From Pseudarthrobacter naphthalenicus (GTDB lineage Bacteria; Actinomycetota; Actinomycetes; Actinomycetales; Micrococcaceae): a stretch of 64,000 nt of DNA. The stretch lies in the NCBI RefSeq assembly GCF_029076445.1, contig NZ_JARESG010000016.1, forward strand, positions 1-64,000, written 5' to 3'. This document shows positions 7,503 through 16,148 of the stretch, in pieces (position 1 is the first letter of the stretch; each line of letters starts with the position of its first letter). Below the pieces are notes generated by a model, which had not been told where the DNA came from, ran no database searches, and saw only the letters and a program-made list of their open reading frames with translations. Position numbers and translations under genes: made by a program.

Positions 7503-8744
7503 ATGGCGCGAACCTGGTTATCGGTGACGGTGGAACTGCTCGGCGGTCGTGGTCAGGAGCTGTGGCCCTGGCCCGGGCGTATCTTCGCGGTCGGACCGTC
7601 ACATACCTTCATGGATCTCGCCAATGCCATCAACGATGCCTTCGCCCGGTGGGACCGCTCGCACCTGTCACTGTTTACCCTGGCCGACGGCCGGGTCATC
7701 ACTGATGAAGAGACGGGAGCCGAGATGGCCGGATCCTTCCGCGGGCCGATCATCGCACCAATCGACATCGATGTAGCAAAGGTCGTCCGGACGCTGGAAG
7801 CGGGGGCTGAGTTTCAGTTCACGTACGACCTCGGTGACTCCTGGATGCACCGGTGCGTGGTCGGGGAAGTGAAGGTCGACCCGCTGGAGGTATTGGGTGT
7901 GCGCCCTGATGTCCCACTGCCGTACTGGGGATGGGGCAGCGTCCCGGACCAGTACGGGCGCCGATGGGCTACCGACGACGGGGAGAGCCGGGCGCCAAGG
8001 AAACCGGGCACGCCGCACCCGATGCTCCTGCACGCCTGGCCGGCGCAGGTGCAGGTACCGGGGCTGGACCTGTCCGAGCTGCGTGGAGCCATTGCGTCGG
8101 CAGATGCGGCCCGTTTCCTCGCAGCAGTCACGGGACCGGACATCGATGACGCTCTGCAGCAGGTTGGCGCCGGCATACCGATGGCGCTGGAACAGGGACG
8201 GCAGGAGACCGGGCCGGTGGCACTGTCAGTCATCAACCGGCTGACGTGGCGCGGCGGGCCTGGTGACCAGGTGCTGGCCGAGGACCTGCTGGCCGGTCTG
8301 CGCCGCGAGCCGCTGACAGGCCGGCTGGTGCCGGTAGACCTGGAGATGCTCAGCATGGTGCTGGAAGGGGATCCCGGCCTGTCAACCGGCGGCTTCCTCG
8401 ACCTGCGCACCGGGCAGGTGTACGACGAGGCCGCCACTGACCCGATGATGGTCGGGGAAGACGCTGCCATCGACGTGGAGGAGGAACCGGGCCGCTGGCT
8501 TCGGTTCAACCGCGCTGGTTCTCGGGACGGCTGGCGGGACATGGAGGCCTTCGCCGAGCGGCAGCACGATGAGGCTCTCCGGGAGCGGCTGGAGCGGGCG
8601 ATCGGAGGCAAAGGCGCCTTCAGCCGGTTCCGCGACCTCGTCGACAGCGAGAACCTGACCGAACAGTGGTACGCCTTCTCCACCGACCGCCAGATGGGCC
8701 GTGCCCGCGAGTTCCTCGCTGACAATGGCATCCGGGTGGGTTGA
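7503..8744 (+). CDS. PF07929 (plasmid pRiA4b ORF-3-like) / UPF0158 fusion protein
   Basis: The protein is 413 aa. Residues 1-180 match the plasmid pRiA4b ORF-3-like family: an N-terminal strand, HTFMDLANAINDAFARWD, and FQFTYDLGDSWMHRC at about 105-119. Residues about 290-413 look like UPF0158 (RWLRFNRAGSRDGWRDMEAF and WYAFSTDRQMGRAREFL). Neither domain has a settled biochemical role. PF07929 proteins are frequent on plasmids and beside transposases. The gene stands alone, and the region around it shows no partner. Confidence 0.75.
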   Translation: MARTWLSVTVELLGGRGQELWPWPGRIFAVGPSHTFMDLANAINDAFARWDRSHLSLFTLADGRVITDEETGAEMAGSFRGPIIAPIDIDVAKVVRTLEAGAEFQFTYDLGDSWMHRCVVGEVKVDPLEVLGVRPDVPLPYWGWGSVPDQYGRRWATDDGESRAPRKPGTPHPMLLHAWPAQVQVPGLDLSELRGAIASADAARFLAAVTGPDIDDALQQVGAGIPMALEQGRQETGPVALSVINRLTWRGGPGDQVLAEDLLAGLRREPLTGRLVPVDLEMLSMVLEGDPGLSTGGFLDLRTGQVYDEAATDPMMVGEDAAIDVEEEPGRWLRFNRAGSRDGWRDMEAFAERQHDEALRERLERAIGGKGAFSRFRDLVDSENLTEQWYAFSTDRQMGRAREFLADNGIRVG

Positions 8745-9197
8745 CGAACCGTGCCCGGTCAGCGGCCGACGCAAGGACGTACAGCCCGCCGCATGCCCAC
8801 GCCGCGCCCATCGTGAGCTCCAGTACGGTTCCAAGGTCGTCCCGGTGCAGCTTGCCGGTTCGCTCTCTCGATTTTCTCCGCCGATTCAGCGTCACAGCCG
8901 ATGCCTCCGCTGGACGCCTTCACAGGGAATCCTCAGGATCAGGTATGCATAATGAACCGAAGCTCCGGTCAACCGCTATTTGACTGGAGCTTCGCCAATT
9001 GTGTTGTCCGGGCCGCGTCGGCTTTGGCTTGGCCACGGCGGTGGGGGAGGGGATCGCGGCCGTATCGTCTCCGACGGCCCGGCGAAGGACATCCACGTCG
9101 CCTGGCGGGCGAGATATCGGCGTGAACACACTGACGCCGTCCGCGGAGCGCGGGGCACTGACGTTCTCCCGTCCTTAGACATAGGAACAACGGAGTA
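8745..9197. other. Gap holding a 14-bp hairpin
   Basis: No gene was recognised. A stem of GAAGCTCCGGTCAA (8959-8972) and TTGACTGGAGCTTC (8980-8993), with one G-T pair and a 7-nt loop, is a likely terminator-type hairpin, although the T-tract is weak. Confidence 0.55.
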
Positions 9198-9566
9198 ATG
9201 GTGTACGTTGCTGTCTCGTCAGAAGAACACCGCAGCAAACGTCAGAAACGAGAAACACCTAAAGTGGCAGCCGACTACGATGAAGTCCGTTCCGACGTCA
9301 AAGAATCCCAGGACCGTTCCCTGGAGGCGCTGCAGTCCGCGAACGCCCCGGATGCCCGCAGCGTCGTCACTGAACTGGACGAAGCCGACGCGCTCGATGA
9401 GGGCCTCACCCCAGGGGGAGAAATCGTCGCCGAGGAACTCGTCGTTCAGATCATTCCGCAGGCAGCGGACGAGTTCACCTGCTACTCCTGTTTCCTTGTC
9501 CGGCACCGGTCCCAGCTCGCACGCGAAAGCAACGGCCACTCGTACTGCATCGAGTGTGAAGGATAG
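9198..9566 (+). CDS. DUF4193 family zinc-ribbon protein
   Basis: The protein is 122 aa. The C-terminal half carries the family signature EELVVQIIPQAADEFTCYSC...RSQLARESNG...CIEC, with two CxxC knuckles (about residues 94-97 and 118-121) that should bind zinc. DUF4193 is an actinobacterial protein of unknown role, usually about 100 aa. Here the first 22 residues are extra, and a GTG at 9264 (VAADYDEVRS) would give the family-like start. GGAG sits just before the ATG at 9198, so the start is uncertain. Confidence 0.78.
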   Translation: MVYVAVSSEEHRSKRQKRETPKVAADYDEVRSDVKESQDRSLEALQSANAPDARSVVTELDEADALDEGLTPGGEIVAEELVVQIIPQAADEFTCYSCFLVRHRSQLARESNGHSYCIECEG

Positions 9567-9612
9567 GCATCCATCCCTCACGACGCCGTAGCCGGCGGGT
9601 CAACGTGGCTTT

Positions 9613-9966
9613 CTACCCTGCGGTCTGGAGATTGCTGTTGCGGGTCAGTCTGCCTGGGTAGCCCTTTGGCGCCGCGGTCTCAGGGGTCAGGATGCTCAGC
9701 TTGTAGTCGGACTGGAACGGATCGACGCAGGCGGGTAGGTGGTGGGACTTCGAGCAGGCCCGGAGTTCTTCCAGCGCGTCGGGCTCGATCCGGGCCCGGG
9801 TCATATCAAGCTCCAGGGTCATGCCAGCGGTGAGCGAGTTGGCGCGCTTCATCACGTCATACAGGCCGTGGACGCTTTTGGAGGTCACATGACCCTGCGC
9901 TGCAACCTGGGCAGTTGCGCAGTCGAGGTCCACCCGGACCAGCACCCGAAGCTTCTCTGTCGTCAC
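9613..9966 (-). CDS. Small STAS-like protein
   Basis: The protein is 117 aa. The GTG at 9966 is preceded by CGGAGAG; the longer upstream frame lacks a better start. The pattern VRVDLDCATAQVAAQGHVT, then LYDVMKRANSLTAGMTLELDMT and DALEELRACSK, resembles the strand-helix-strand arrangement of STAS (anti-sigma-antagonist-like) domains. The phosphorylatable Ser of true antagonists is not obvious. The fold call is an inference from pattern, not from a named family. Confidence 0.5.
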   Translation of the reverse strand: MTTEKLRVLVRVDLDCATAQVAAQGHVTSKSVHGLYDVMKRANSLTAGMTLELDMTRARIEPDALEELRACSKSHHLPACVDPFQSDYKLSILTPETAAPKGYPGRLTRNSNLQTAG

Positions 9967-10330
9967 GAATTCTCTCCGCTCTGTGTTGGGTGCCACGACG
10001 CTGTGGCGACCCCGAATAACCATAGACCAAATGTGATCCACGGAACACCGGCGCAGGAACCTGTTCCATCAAGGAGCGGGGCCAGCCGCTGCCGCCGCTG
10101 TTAATCAGCGCCTGCGCGGGCCTGGTTGAGTCTTGGGATTTTCCCATGCGTGAATAGCATCCGCAGGCTTCCGTCCGCCGTTGAACCACGAAACCAGGGA
10201 TTCTGTCAGGACAACCGAGGACTCACTGGAGCCAAGCCACCTTGGGTACGCTCCGAGCCCGGCCCTGGACGACTTTATTGCAAAATACGCGCTTTATTAG
10301 AAATCAATAAAGTGAAGAAAATCTTCTACA
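9967..10330. promoter_or_regulatory. Gap with an AT-rich promoter-like island
   Basis: Most of this stretch shows nothing. From about 10273 it turns AT-rich: CTTTATT (10292-10298) and AATAAAG (10306-10312) form an inverted repeat, and TACAAT at 10327-10332 looks like a -10 box overlapping the ATG at 10331. This resembles the control region of the AAA ATPase at 18667-18733. Confidence 0.45.
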
Positions 10331-10480
10331 ATGCGTGGCATCGATCCAGTGAACGATCCCTACACTCCGGACGCCGGTGCGAGGCCGGAGATTGTCAAAG
10401 GACCAGGTGTCCCCGGAGTACTGAGAATGCTTCCAGTTTCTGTTGTAGCTTTCCCGGCGGGAATTCGGATTCCTCGTTGA
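10331..10480 (+). pseudogene. N-terminal remnant of an AAA-ATPase gene
   Basis: This is a 49-codon frame. Its first 20 residues (DPVNDPYTPDAGARPE) resemble the start of the intact ATPase at 18734 (MDPALNPFNPGSGVRPPEL). The similarity then stops and no P-loop follows before the TGA at 10478. The AT-rich promoter upstream also resembles that gene's. The best explanation is a truncated second copy. A short unrelated peptide cannot be excluded. Confidence 0.45.
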
Positions 10481-10522
10481 GACCGTGGTCCAGGGCTGTC
10501 CGCTGCTTTAGCAACACCCTCT

Positions 10523-10834
10523 TTAGGGGCCTCCATCGGCACGGCGTTGTGGCGGCTGCCTGGTTACGCCATCAGGAAAGTGACCAGGGAGACAACGGGC
10601 TCCTGAGACCATAAGTAGGAAGCCAGCGACGCCGATGACCGCAAGCTGGTTGATGATTCCGGCGATGACCAAAGCGAAGCCGGCTAGACTTGCCAGAATG
10701 CCGTAGACAGTGCGGGCGGATGTCCAACGCCGGGACATCCCCTCCTGCAGCTGGTGATCCAGGCCTGGGTCGGTTTCGGCCAGTTCCTGTTCGAGGTTTT
10801 GAATTCTCCTGCGTTCTTCATCAGATAGGGCCAT
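10523..10834 (-). CDS. DUF3040 membrane protein, copy 1
   Basis: The protein is 103 aa. MALSDEERRRIQNLEQEL and DPGLDHQL are the DUF3040 signature; two close transmembrane segments follow at about 45-80. The ATG at 10834 matches the start of the second copy at 15846. The tail after the second membrane helix differs from copy 2 and is Arg/Pro-rich, so the 3' end may have been altered. The function is unknown; the family is common in actinobacteria. Confidence 0.72.
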   Translation of the reverse strand: MALSDEERRRIQNLEQELAETDPGLDHQLQEGMSRRWTSARTVYGILASLAGFALVIAGIINQLAVIGVAGFLLMVSGARCLPGHFPDGVTRQPPQRRADGGP

Positions 10835-10900
10835 GACGGCGCTTCCCTTGCTCCCCGGGGTCAATAGCTAGCCGAAGGACTGAAACATCCCCTAGCGAAC

Positions 10901-11347
10901 TCACTTTGGAACGTATGGGGCGTATTGCTCCAATGTCCCGTCGAGTACGGCCACGTCAAAACTTGTTGTGTCGCCCTGAGCTTTGACTGTCAGGTCGGTC
11001 CGCGCGCCTGGCCTTGCTTCTGTGCTGCTGAGGACAGTCGGCACATCCTGAAATTCCACCTTTCCCCCGGCTGGAATGTTCAAGGGCAGCTCGTCGTCGC
11101 GGTCCCCTATAACAAGATCCATGTTCTCGGCAGTCTTGTTGAAGATCGTCCCCAATATGCGACCCGGCTCGTTTTCGGCTGAAGTGACAATGAATATGCT
11201 GCGCAGTTCAAGGCCGGCAAAGTCCTTGTTTGACCCCACCGCGATCGCGTAGTGGTCCTCGTCAGGTGGGGGCGTGCAGCCCGTTAGAAGCAGCGTCACA
11301 ATACCTGGCGCCAGCAGTGCGGCGAGAGCACGTCTTGCCTTGTTCAT
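10901..11347 (-). CDS. Secreted lipoprotein of unknown function
   Basis: The protein is 148 aa. The N-terminus has positive residues, a hydrophobic stretch and the lipobox LLTGC (Cys at about 24), so it should be lipid-anchored outside the membrane. The mature part looks like a beta-sandwich domain, without a family match. The ATG at 11347 has GGAAGGACACC upstream. It lies upstream of DUF3040 copy 1 on the same strand, 66 bp away. Confidence 0.65.
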   Translation of the reverse strand: MNKARRALAALLAPGIVTLLLTGCTPPPDEDHYAIAVGSNKDFAGLELRSIFIVTSAENEPGRILGTIFNKTAENMDLVIGDRDDELPLNIPAGGKVEFQDVPTVLSSTEARPGARTDLTVKAQGDTTSFDVAVLDGTLEQYAPYVPK

Positions 11348-11746
11348 GTGGTGTCCTTCCGGTTCAGTCATCGATCTGACTGCCGTACAGGGGTTTAGTT
11401 AATCTGGACTACGGCGAAAAGCCCCGTGGAGGGCTGACAGCCTGCGTGTTTTCGCATCAGCCGTAACATCAGGCCGGCAACTGCTGGCGGCCGCTGCCGA
11501 TCAAGGGCTCGTGATGATTCGACCGCGAAGCCACCGGCTGCGCTGGGACCATCTTGCTGTGGGTTGTGTCCCGGATATCTCGCGGGTTCCGGGGTGGCAG
11601 GTTCTGCATTCTGCCCGCATTCGGTTCCGATACCGGTTCCGCAATGCCGCTCACTATTCAGGCTACGTGCCTGATCTGTCCCGGCAACCGCGTGTTATGC
11701 ACCCGTGATTGGGCTGGGCCATTCTTGACGCGCCCGTAACCCTGAT
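11348..11746. other. Gap without a recognisable gene
   Basis: Reading frames here are short and look like no known protein. No strong hairpin or promoter was seen. The upstream region of the lipoprotein lies within it. Confidence 0.4.
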
Positions 11747-12016
11747 TCAGGCCTCTCCTGCTCTGAAACCGGCAATGTAGGCGCGTAACAGGAATTCGGC
11801 GACGAACACAACCCAGAACAACCACCCTGCGACCGTGAAGGCGGTGACCATGGCCGGCTCTTTCGCCACCAGCTGGCCGAGCACTACGAAGAGGAAGATC
11901 ACCCCGAGGATCCCCATCGGTTTATCCAGCCGCCGGGCCAGTACCTCAGCGCGGCGAAGCTGGCCGCTTCCTAACTGCGCGCCCGGGCCGCCAGACCGGT
12001 GTTCGTGGCCTGTCAT
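11747..12016 (-). CDS. Small membrane protein, possibly a truncated ion-channel N-terminus
   Basis: The protein is 89 aa with two hydrophobic helices (about 34-52 and 57-82). The arrangement LDKPMGILGVIFLFVVLGQL plus FVAEFLLRAYIAG resembles helices S1-S2 of six-helix cation channels. Neither a pore nor a voltage-sensor helix follows the stop, so it is either a genuine two-helix protein or a truncated channel. It overlaps the upstream DUF421 gene by 4 nt (ATGA), indicating one transcript. Confidence 0.5.
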   Translation of the reverse strand: MTGHEHRSGGPGAQLGSGQLRRAEVLARRLDKPMGILGVIFLFVVLGQLVAKEPAMVTAFTVAGWLFWVVFVAEFLLRAYIAGFRAGEA

Positions 12017-12540
12017 GGGAGTTCGGGCCCGGGAGCATCCTGAACACCATCAAGAGCGGACCCGTTGCCGAGTTTGCTCCTGTGAATGACACTGATGGTC
12101 CCGTTGGTTTCAAGGACCACCGCTGCAACGTCCGACAGGTCACCGGAACCGGTGGCACGGACCGCCTGCAGCACCTCGGATTCACTCAGGCGGTTCCTGC
12201 GCAGCTGGGCATGCTGGAGTTCCCCGGACACCACCAGAGCCACCGGTCGTGAGGTCACAGCTGACCTTGCCCCGGGCACATGCGCTGATACCCACGCCAC
12301 GAGAAACTGAAGGCCCGCCAGCAGCGCGAGTGCCGTCAACCCTTCGAGGAAGGCGACGTCCGAGTTAAGCAGGATAGTGGCCAGCGTGGATCCGAAGGCA
12401 ACTGTCACGATGAAGTCGAACGCGTTCAGCTGCGCCAGGGTCCTTTTGCCCGTCACCCGCAGGAGCACCACTAAGGCGGCATACGAGACCGAGCCGATGA
12501 GCAGGACCCGGAGAATATCCGGCCACGAATCGAACCACAT
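12013..12540 (-). CDS. DUF421 (YetF-type) membrane protein
   Basis: The protein is 175 aa. Three membrane helices lie within the first 85 residues, with the family motif LLRVTGKRTLAQLNAFDFIV. A small soluble domain follows (GELQHAQLRRNRLSESEVL...VVLETNGTISVI), as in the YetF C-terminal domain. The family is implicated in envelope or spore-coat functions in Bacillus; its role here is unknown. AAGGAG lies 11 nt before the ATG. Confidence 0.8.
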   Translation of the reverse strand: MWFDSWPDILRVLLIGSVSYAALVVLLRVTGKRTLAQLNAFDFIVTVAFGSTLATILLNSDVAFLEGLTALALLAGLQFLVAWVSAHVPGARSAVTSRPVALVVSGELQHAQLRRNRLSESEVLQAVRATGSGDLSDVAAVVLETNGTISVIHRSKLGNGSALDGVQDAPGPELP

Positions 12541-12737
12541 ACGCTTGATGCTCCTTCGACAGAGAATTCGGCAATATCAAGGATAGGGACACCGTCACTG
12601 ACAGTACGCTTAGTATTTCCCCTTCCGTTTAGCTGCACCAAGGGTAGTGGGGGAGAGGGCCGCATCCACCGGTGGTGCCGTGGCAGGAAGCAGGAGCTCA
12701 TGTTTGAAGCACTATTACTACAAAGGGATTGCTGGTG

Positions 12738-14060
12738 ATGGACGGCCGTGCTGTGCACGTGCTGGACTCGCTCCGGACGCAGTTATGGCCACTTCCTGTG
12801 TTGGCGGTGGCACTGGCGGTCGTGATGGGGGTGGCGCTGCCTGCTTTGGATTCAGCTGTTGATGGTGAGCTCCCGGAGAACGTTGGAGTTTTTCTTTTCA
12901 GTGGAGGTCCGGAAGCTGCCCGGTCGATCCTGCAGGCGATCTCGGGATCCCTCATCACGGTCACGTCCCTGACCTTTTCGCTGACGGTGGTCACGCTGCA
13001 GCTGGCCAGCAGTCAATTTTCGCCGCGGCTTTTGCGGACATTTACCTCTGACCGGTTTGTCCATGGAACACTGGCCCTCTTTCTGGCTGCCTTTGCCTTC
13101 GCGCTGACGGTCCTGCGGAGCGTCCGGGACGAGGGCAGCGGGAACACCGCCTTCGTACCGGAAATCTCGGTCACCGTCGCGTTTGCCCTCGCCATCGCCA
13201 GTGTGGTCGGCCTGGTGCTGTTCCTGGCGCACCTGGCGCGGGAGATTCGGGTGGAAACGATGATGCGCCGGGTCAATCTGGAAACGCAGGAAAGCATCGA
13301 CCGGGTCTTTGCCGAGGACCGGCCTGCGCATGGACCCGCTCCGGTTCCCGCATCACAGGGAGTTCCCATCACTTCCTTTTCCTCAGGATTTTTGACCTCC
13401 GTTGATAAAGATGCGCTCCTTCGCGCTGTCACGACATGCGGGGCAGTGGTGCGGTTGGACGTTCCACCGGGGAGTTCCCTGGTGGTGGGAGTTCCCTTCG
13501 CCACCGCCTGGGCAGTGGAAAAGGGGGCCATCCTGGGAGCGGAAGCCCGGGAGAAGCTGACCCATGAGGTGAATGCGGCCCTGGCAACAGGATTTGAACG
13601 TACCAACGTCCAGGACGTGGGGTTCGGGTTCCGGCAACTGGTGGATGTTGCCGTGCGTGCCCTTTCGCCGGGCATTAACGACCCCACTACTGCAGTCCAT
13701 GTCATTGGTCATCTCTCGGACCTCCTGTGCCGGCTGGCGGACAGGAACCCCGGGCCGGAGCACCTCACCGACGAGGACGGGCGCATCAGGGTGGTGCTGT
13801 CCCTCCCCACGCTGCGGGACTTGCTCGACCTGGCCATGGATCAGCCCAGGAAATACGGAGCCGGGGACCCTGCCGTTGCGGACCGCCTCCTGGGACTCCT
13901 CCACGAACTCGCCTGGTGCGACCGCAACGGCCGATACCGTCAGGAAATTCTGGACCATCTGGAGCAGATGCGCATCGCTATCCTTGCTGCGGATTATTCC
14001 GACCCGGAGCTGCGAAGCCTGTTGAAAAAAGCCGATGCGCAAGGACTCACGCAGGCATGA
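12738..14060 (+). CDS. DUF2254 membrane protein
   Basis: The protein is 440 aa. There are four hydrophobic segments in the first 170 residues and family-typical stretches such as TVTSLTFSLTVVTLQLASSQ and LSPGINDPTTAVHVIGHL (about 300-320). A soluble C-terminal domain follows. The function is unknown. The ATG at 12738 follows AAAGGGATTG; an in-frame TTG at 12729 is an alternative. The gene is divergent from the DUF421 operon, so the shared gap 12541-12737 should hold both promoters. Confidence 0.82.
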   Translation: MDGRAVHVLDSLRTQLWPLPVLAVALAVVMGVALPALDSAVDGELPENVGVFLFSGGPEAARSILQAISGSLITVTSLTFSLTVVTLQLASSQFSPRLLRTFTSDRFVHGTLALFLAAFAFALTVLRSVRDEGSGNTAFVPEISVTVAFALAIASVVGLVLFLAHLAREIRVETMMRRVNLETQESIDRVFAEDRPAHGPAPVPASQGVPITSFSSGFLTSVDKDALLRAVTTCGAVVRLDVPPGSSLVVGVPFATAWAVEKGAILGAEAREKLTHEVNAALATGFERTNVQDVGFGFRQLVDVAVRALSPGINDPTTAVHVIGHLSDLLCRLADRNPGPEHLTDEDGRIRVVLSLPTLRDLLDLAMDQPRKYGAGDPAVADRLLGLLHELAWCDRNGRYRQEILDHLEQMRIAILAADYSDPELRSLLKKADAQGLTQA

Positions 14061-14478
14061 ACGGCCACGAGGATCTTTAGGACAAAACCGAACCGCCGAG
14101 CAGCGCCGTGAGTAACGCCACGACCATTGCGTCGGTGAAGGCGAAAGCCGGCGGCCAGGGCCACGGACGGTCAACGGGATACATCCGGTGCTCCGGAACC
14201 GGTGGTTGCCGGAATACCGGGGTGGCCCCCCAGCGCGATGCTGTCCTGTCGCGGTGCCCTTCTAGAGGCCGGCTGCATACGGGCCGCCATAGCCCGTCTG
14301 GATTTTTCGGGCCGATCCATCCCGGTTCTTGTGGGCGGCAACCAGGCAGCCGCCGCCGGGACCGCCGGTTCCTTGAGCCACCTGGCCTCTAAGTTGACGC
14401 CTAAAAGTGATGCATGCGTGACCATCCGGGGAGCGCCCGTCGCTAGGCTTTTTATATGGCACGCACCGGGATTCGGAG
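14061..14478. other. Gap without a recognisable gene
   Basis: No frame resembles a known protein and no strong hairpin was noted. It separates the DUF2254 gene from the small membrane-anchored protein. Confidence 0.35.
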
Positions 14479-14961
14479 ATGGCCGCGCTGACGTGGTCCT
14501 TACCAGGAATGCTTCGCAGCCCCGTTTGGCTGCGAAGCCTCTTCGTGTGGCTTCTTCTGACCCTTCTCCTCACGGGAGCCGCTTCCTATACTTCCGGCAG
14601 CCGGTACGCGATCGTCCCCGGGTACGGCCCGATCCAGACAGCAGACGATCCGGGTCCCCGCGAAGTGCCGCCGCAAGCGGAAACCGCAGCCAGTCCCGCT
14701 GACACCCCACCATCGACCTCCCACTCAACCGGCGCCGTACACAGCGTCGCGCCATCACTGGGGACGGAAGAAATCGAAAAGGACTGCTGCCAACGGCGTC
14801 ATGCGCCCCGCGGCGAACCGGCCCCCATGAGGACTGGCGCTCTGGACCCGCCACCGGTGACCTACCAACAGCCCGGGGATGCGTTGCTCAACGGCGCAGC
14901 GCCTGTGGTGCCTGACCTGCCCGCGCTTACCGTGGTCGAACTTTCCATCAGCAGGACGTAG
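14479..14961 (+). CDS. Hypothetical membrane-anchored protein
   Basis: The protein is 160 aa. One hydrophobic segment (about residues 18-36, LRSLFVWLLLTLLLTGAAS) is followed by a Pro/Ser/Thr-rich stretch, a CC pair and the tail LTVVELSIS. It is likely anchored with the bulk outside the cell. GGAG directly abuts the ATG, which weakens the start call. The copper-storage gene begins 59 bp downstream. No family was recognised. Confidence 0.5.
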   Translation: MAALTWSLPGMLRSPVWLRSLFVWLLLTLLLTGAASYTSGSRYAIVPGYGPIQTADDPGPREVPPQAETAASPADTPPSTSHSTGAVHSVAPSLGTEEIEKDCCQRRHAPRGEPAPMRTGALDPPPVTYQQPGDALLNGAAPVVPDLPALTVVELSISRT

Positions 14962-15020
14962 AACGCTCCGCCGTTCACCCTCATCAAACCCTGCTGATTA
15001 CCCCCTGGAAAGAGACTGCA

Positions 15021-15428
15021 ATGACACACGTACAGTCCATGCTGGACGCACACCCGAAAGACCCCGGAAGCGTCGACAGGACCAAGCTCGCCGAGTGTAT
15101 CCAGGCGTGCTTTGACTGCGCACAAACCTGCACCGCCTGCGCCGATGCCTGTCTCAGTGAAGACATGGTCGCCGAGCTCACACAATGCATCCGCACCAAC
15201 CTTGACTGCGTAGACATCTGCGCGGCCACGGGAAAGATCCTCTCCCGCCATACCGGCCACGACGCTGGCCTTACCCGGGCTGTGCTCGAAATGTGCCGCA
15301 TCGCCTGCCGGGCCTGTGCCGAGGAGTGTGCGCAGCACGCCTCGATGCACCGCCATTGTGAAGTGTGCGCCGAAGCCTGCCGGCAGTGTGAACACGCCTG
15401 CAGTGAACTCCTTGCTTCGCTGGGCTGA
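15021..15428 (+). CDS. csp: Four-helix-bundle copper-storage protein (Csp family)
   Basis: The protein is 135 aa with 18 cysteines arranged along four helices (ECIQACFDCAQTCTACADAC; EMCRIACRACAEECAQHA; EVCAEACRQCEHAC). This is the Csp/DUF326 pattern, in which the tetrameric bundle holds many Cu(I) ions in its core. There is no signal peptide, so it is a cytosolic Csp3-like form. AAAGAG precedes the ATG. A small Cys/His protein follows 17 bp downstream, probably co-transcribed. It fits the copper and cadmium functions further right. Confidence 0.9.
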   Translation: MTHVQSMLDAHPKDPGSVDRTKLAECIQACFDCAQTCTACADACLSEDMVAELTQCIRTNLDCVDICAATGKILSRHTGHDAGLTRAVLEMCRIACRACAEECAQHASMHRHCEVCAEACRQCEHACSELLASLG

Positions 15429-15445
15429 GCAAGGAGAGCGGCACA

Positions 15446-15703
15446 ATGACCCGACCTCAGAACACCCAGGCAGCCCGCCGTTCCTGGGAACAGGAACGGC
15501 CAGGGAATCCGGTACCGGGCAGATCATCGGAGGATCCGGATCTGCGCCGCATGCTGAACTCGCACGTTCACTGCGGTGAGCAAATGCAACTGATCATCGT
15601 TCATTCCGCCCCGGCGGGCGACCAAACCAGAGCACAGAATGACCGCAGCCTGCACACCTACCGGTGCGCGTGTGGATTCAGCTTCGATCAACGGCGCAAC
15701 TAA
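15446..15703 (+). CDS. Small Cys/His protein downstream of csp
   Basis: The protein is 85 aa. Possible metal ligands are in NSHVHCGEQM (about 39-48) and YRCACGFSF (about 72-80), giving a zinc-knuckle-like pair. AAGGAG lies 10 nt before the ATG and the gap to csp is 17 bp. A role in metal handling is inferred from ligands and position; no family is known to me. Confidence 0.6.
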   Translation: MTRPQNTQAARRSWEQERPGNPVPGRSSEDPDLRRMLNSHVHCGEQMQLIIVHSAPAGDQTRAQNDRSLHTYRCACGFSFDQRRN

Positions 15704-15845
15704 CCCGCCGGAGTTACCTGGGGCAGCGTTGCTGCCGGACACCGGAAACACATGCGTCGGGCACCGCAAAACATCACCTGACCATCCATGTGCCCGGCGT
15801 TGATTTCCCACACCCGACCTGATCCAAGAAGTTAGCGAGGAATCC

Positions 15846-16148
15846 ATGGCACTGTCAGAGGAAGAACGCAAACGCCTTGAAATGCTCGAACAGGAGCTGG
15901 CTTCCACTGACCCGGATCTGGACCGGACACTGCAGAGCGGTGCGCCCGGGAAACACACCAGGGAGGCCGCCATGGTCCATGGACTCCTCACGCTGGTAGC
16001 CGCATTCACCCTTGTCATCGTGGGCATCGCAACAGAACTCATTATTATCGGCGCCGTCGGCTTCCTGCTGATGATGGCCGGCGCCCACTGGTTCATCAAA
16101 GGCCTCGGACTCTATACAGGCCCAGAAGAGACACGTCATGAAACGTGA
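15846..16148 (+). CDS. DUF3040 membrane protein, copy 2
   Basis: The protein is 100 aa. MALSEEERKRLEMLEQEL and two membrane helices (about 42-84) make it a clear homologue of the 10523-10834 gene, with an intact tail. It overlaps the next gene by 11 nt, suggesting translational coupling. Having two divergent copies within 5 kb suggests that this region gathered genes from different sources. Confidence 0.82.
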   Translation: MALSEEERKRLEMLEQELASTDPDLDRTLQSGAPGKHTREAAMVHGLLTLVAAFTLVIVGIATELIIIGAVGFLLMMAGAHWFIKGLGLYTGPEETRHET

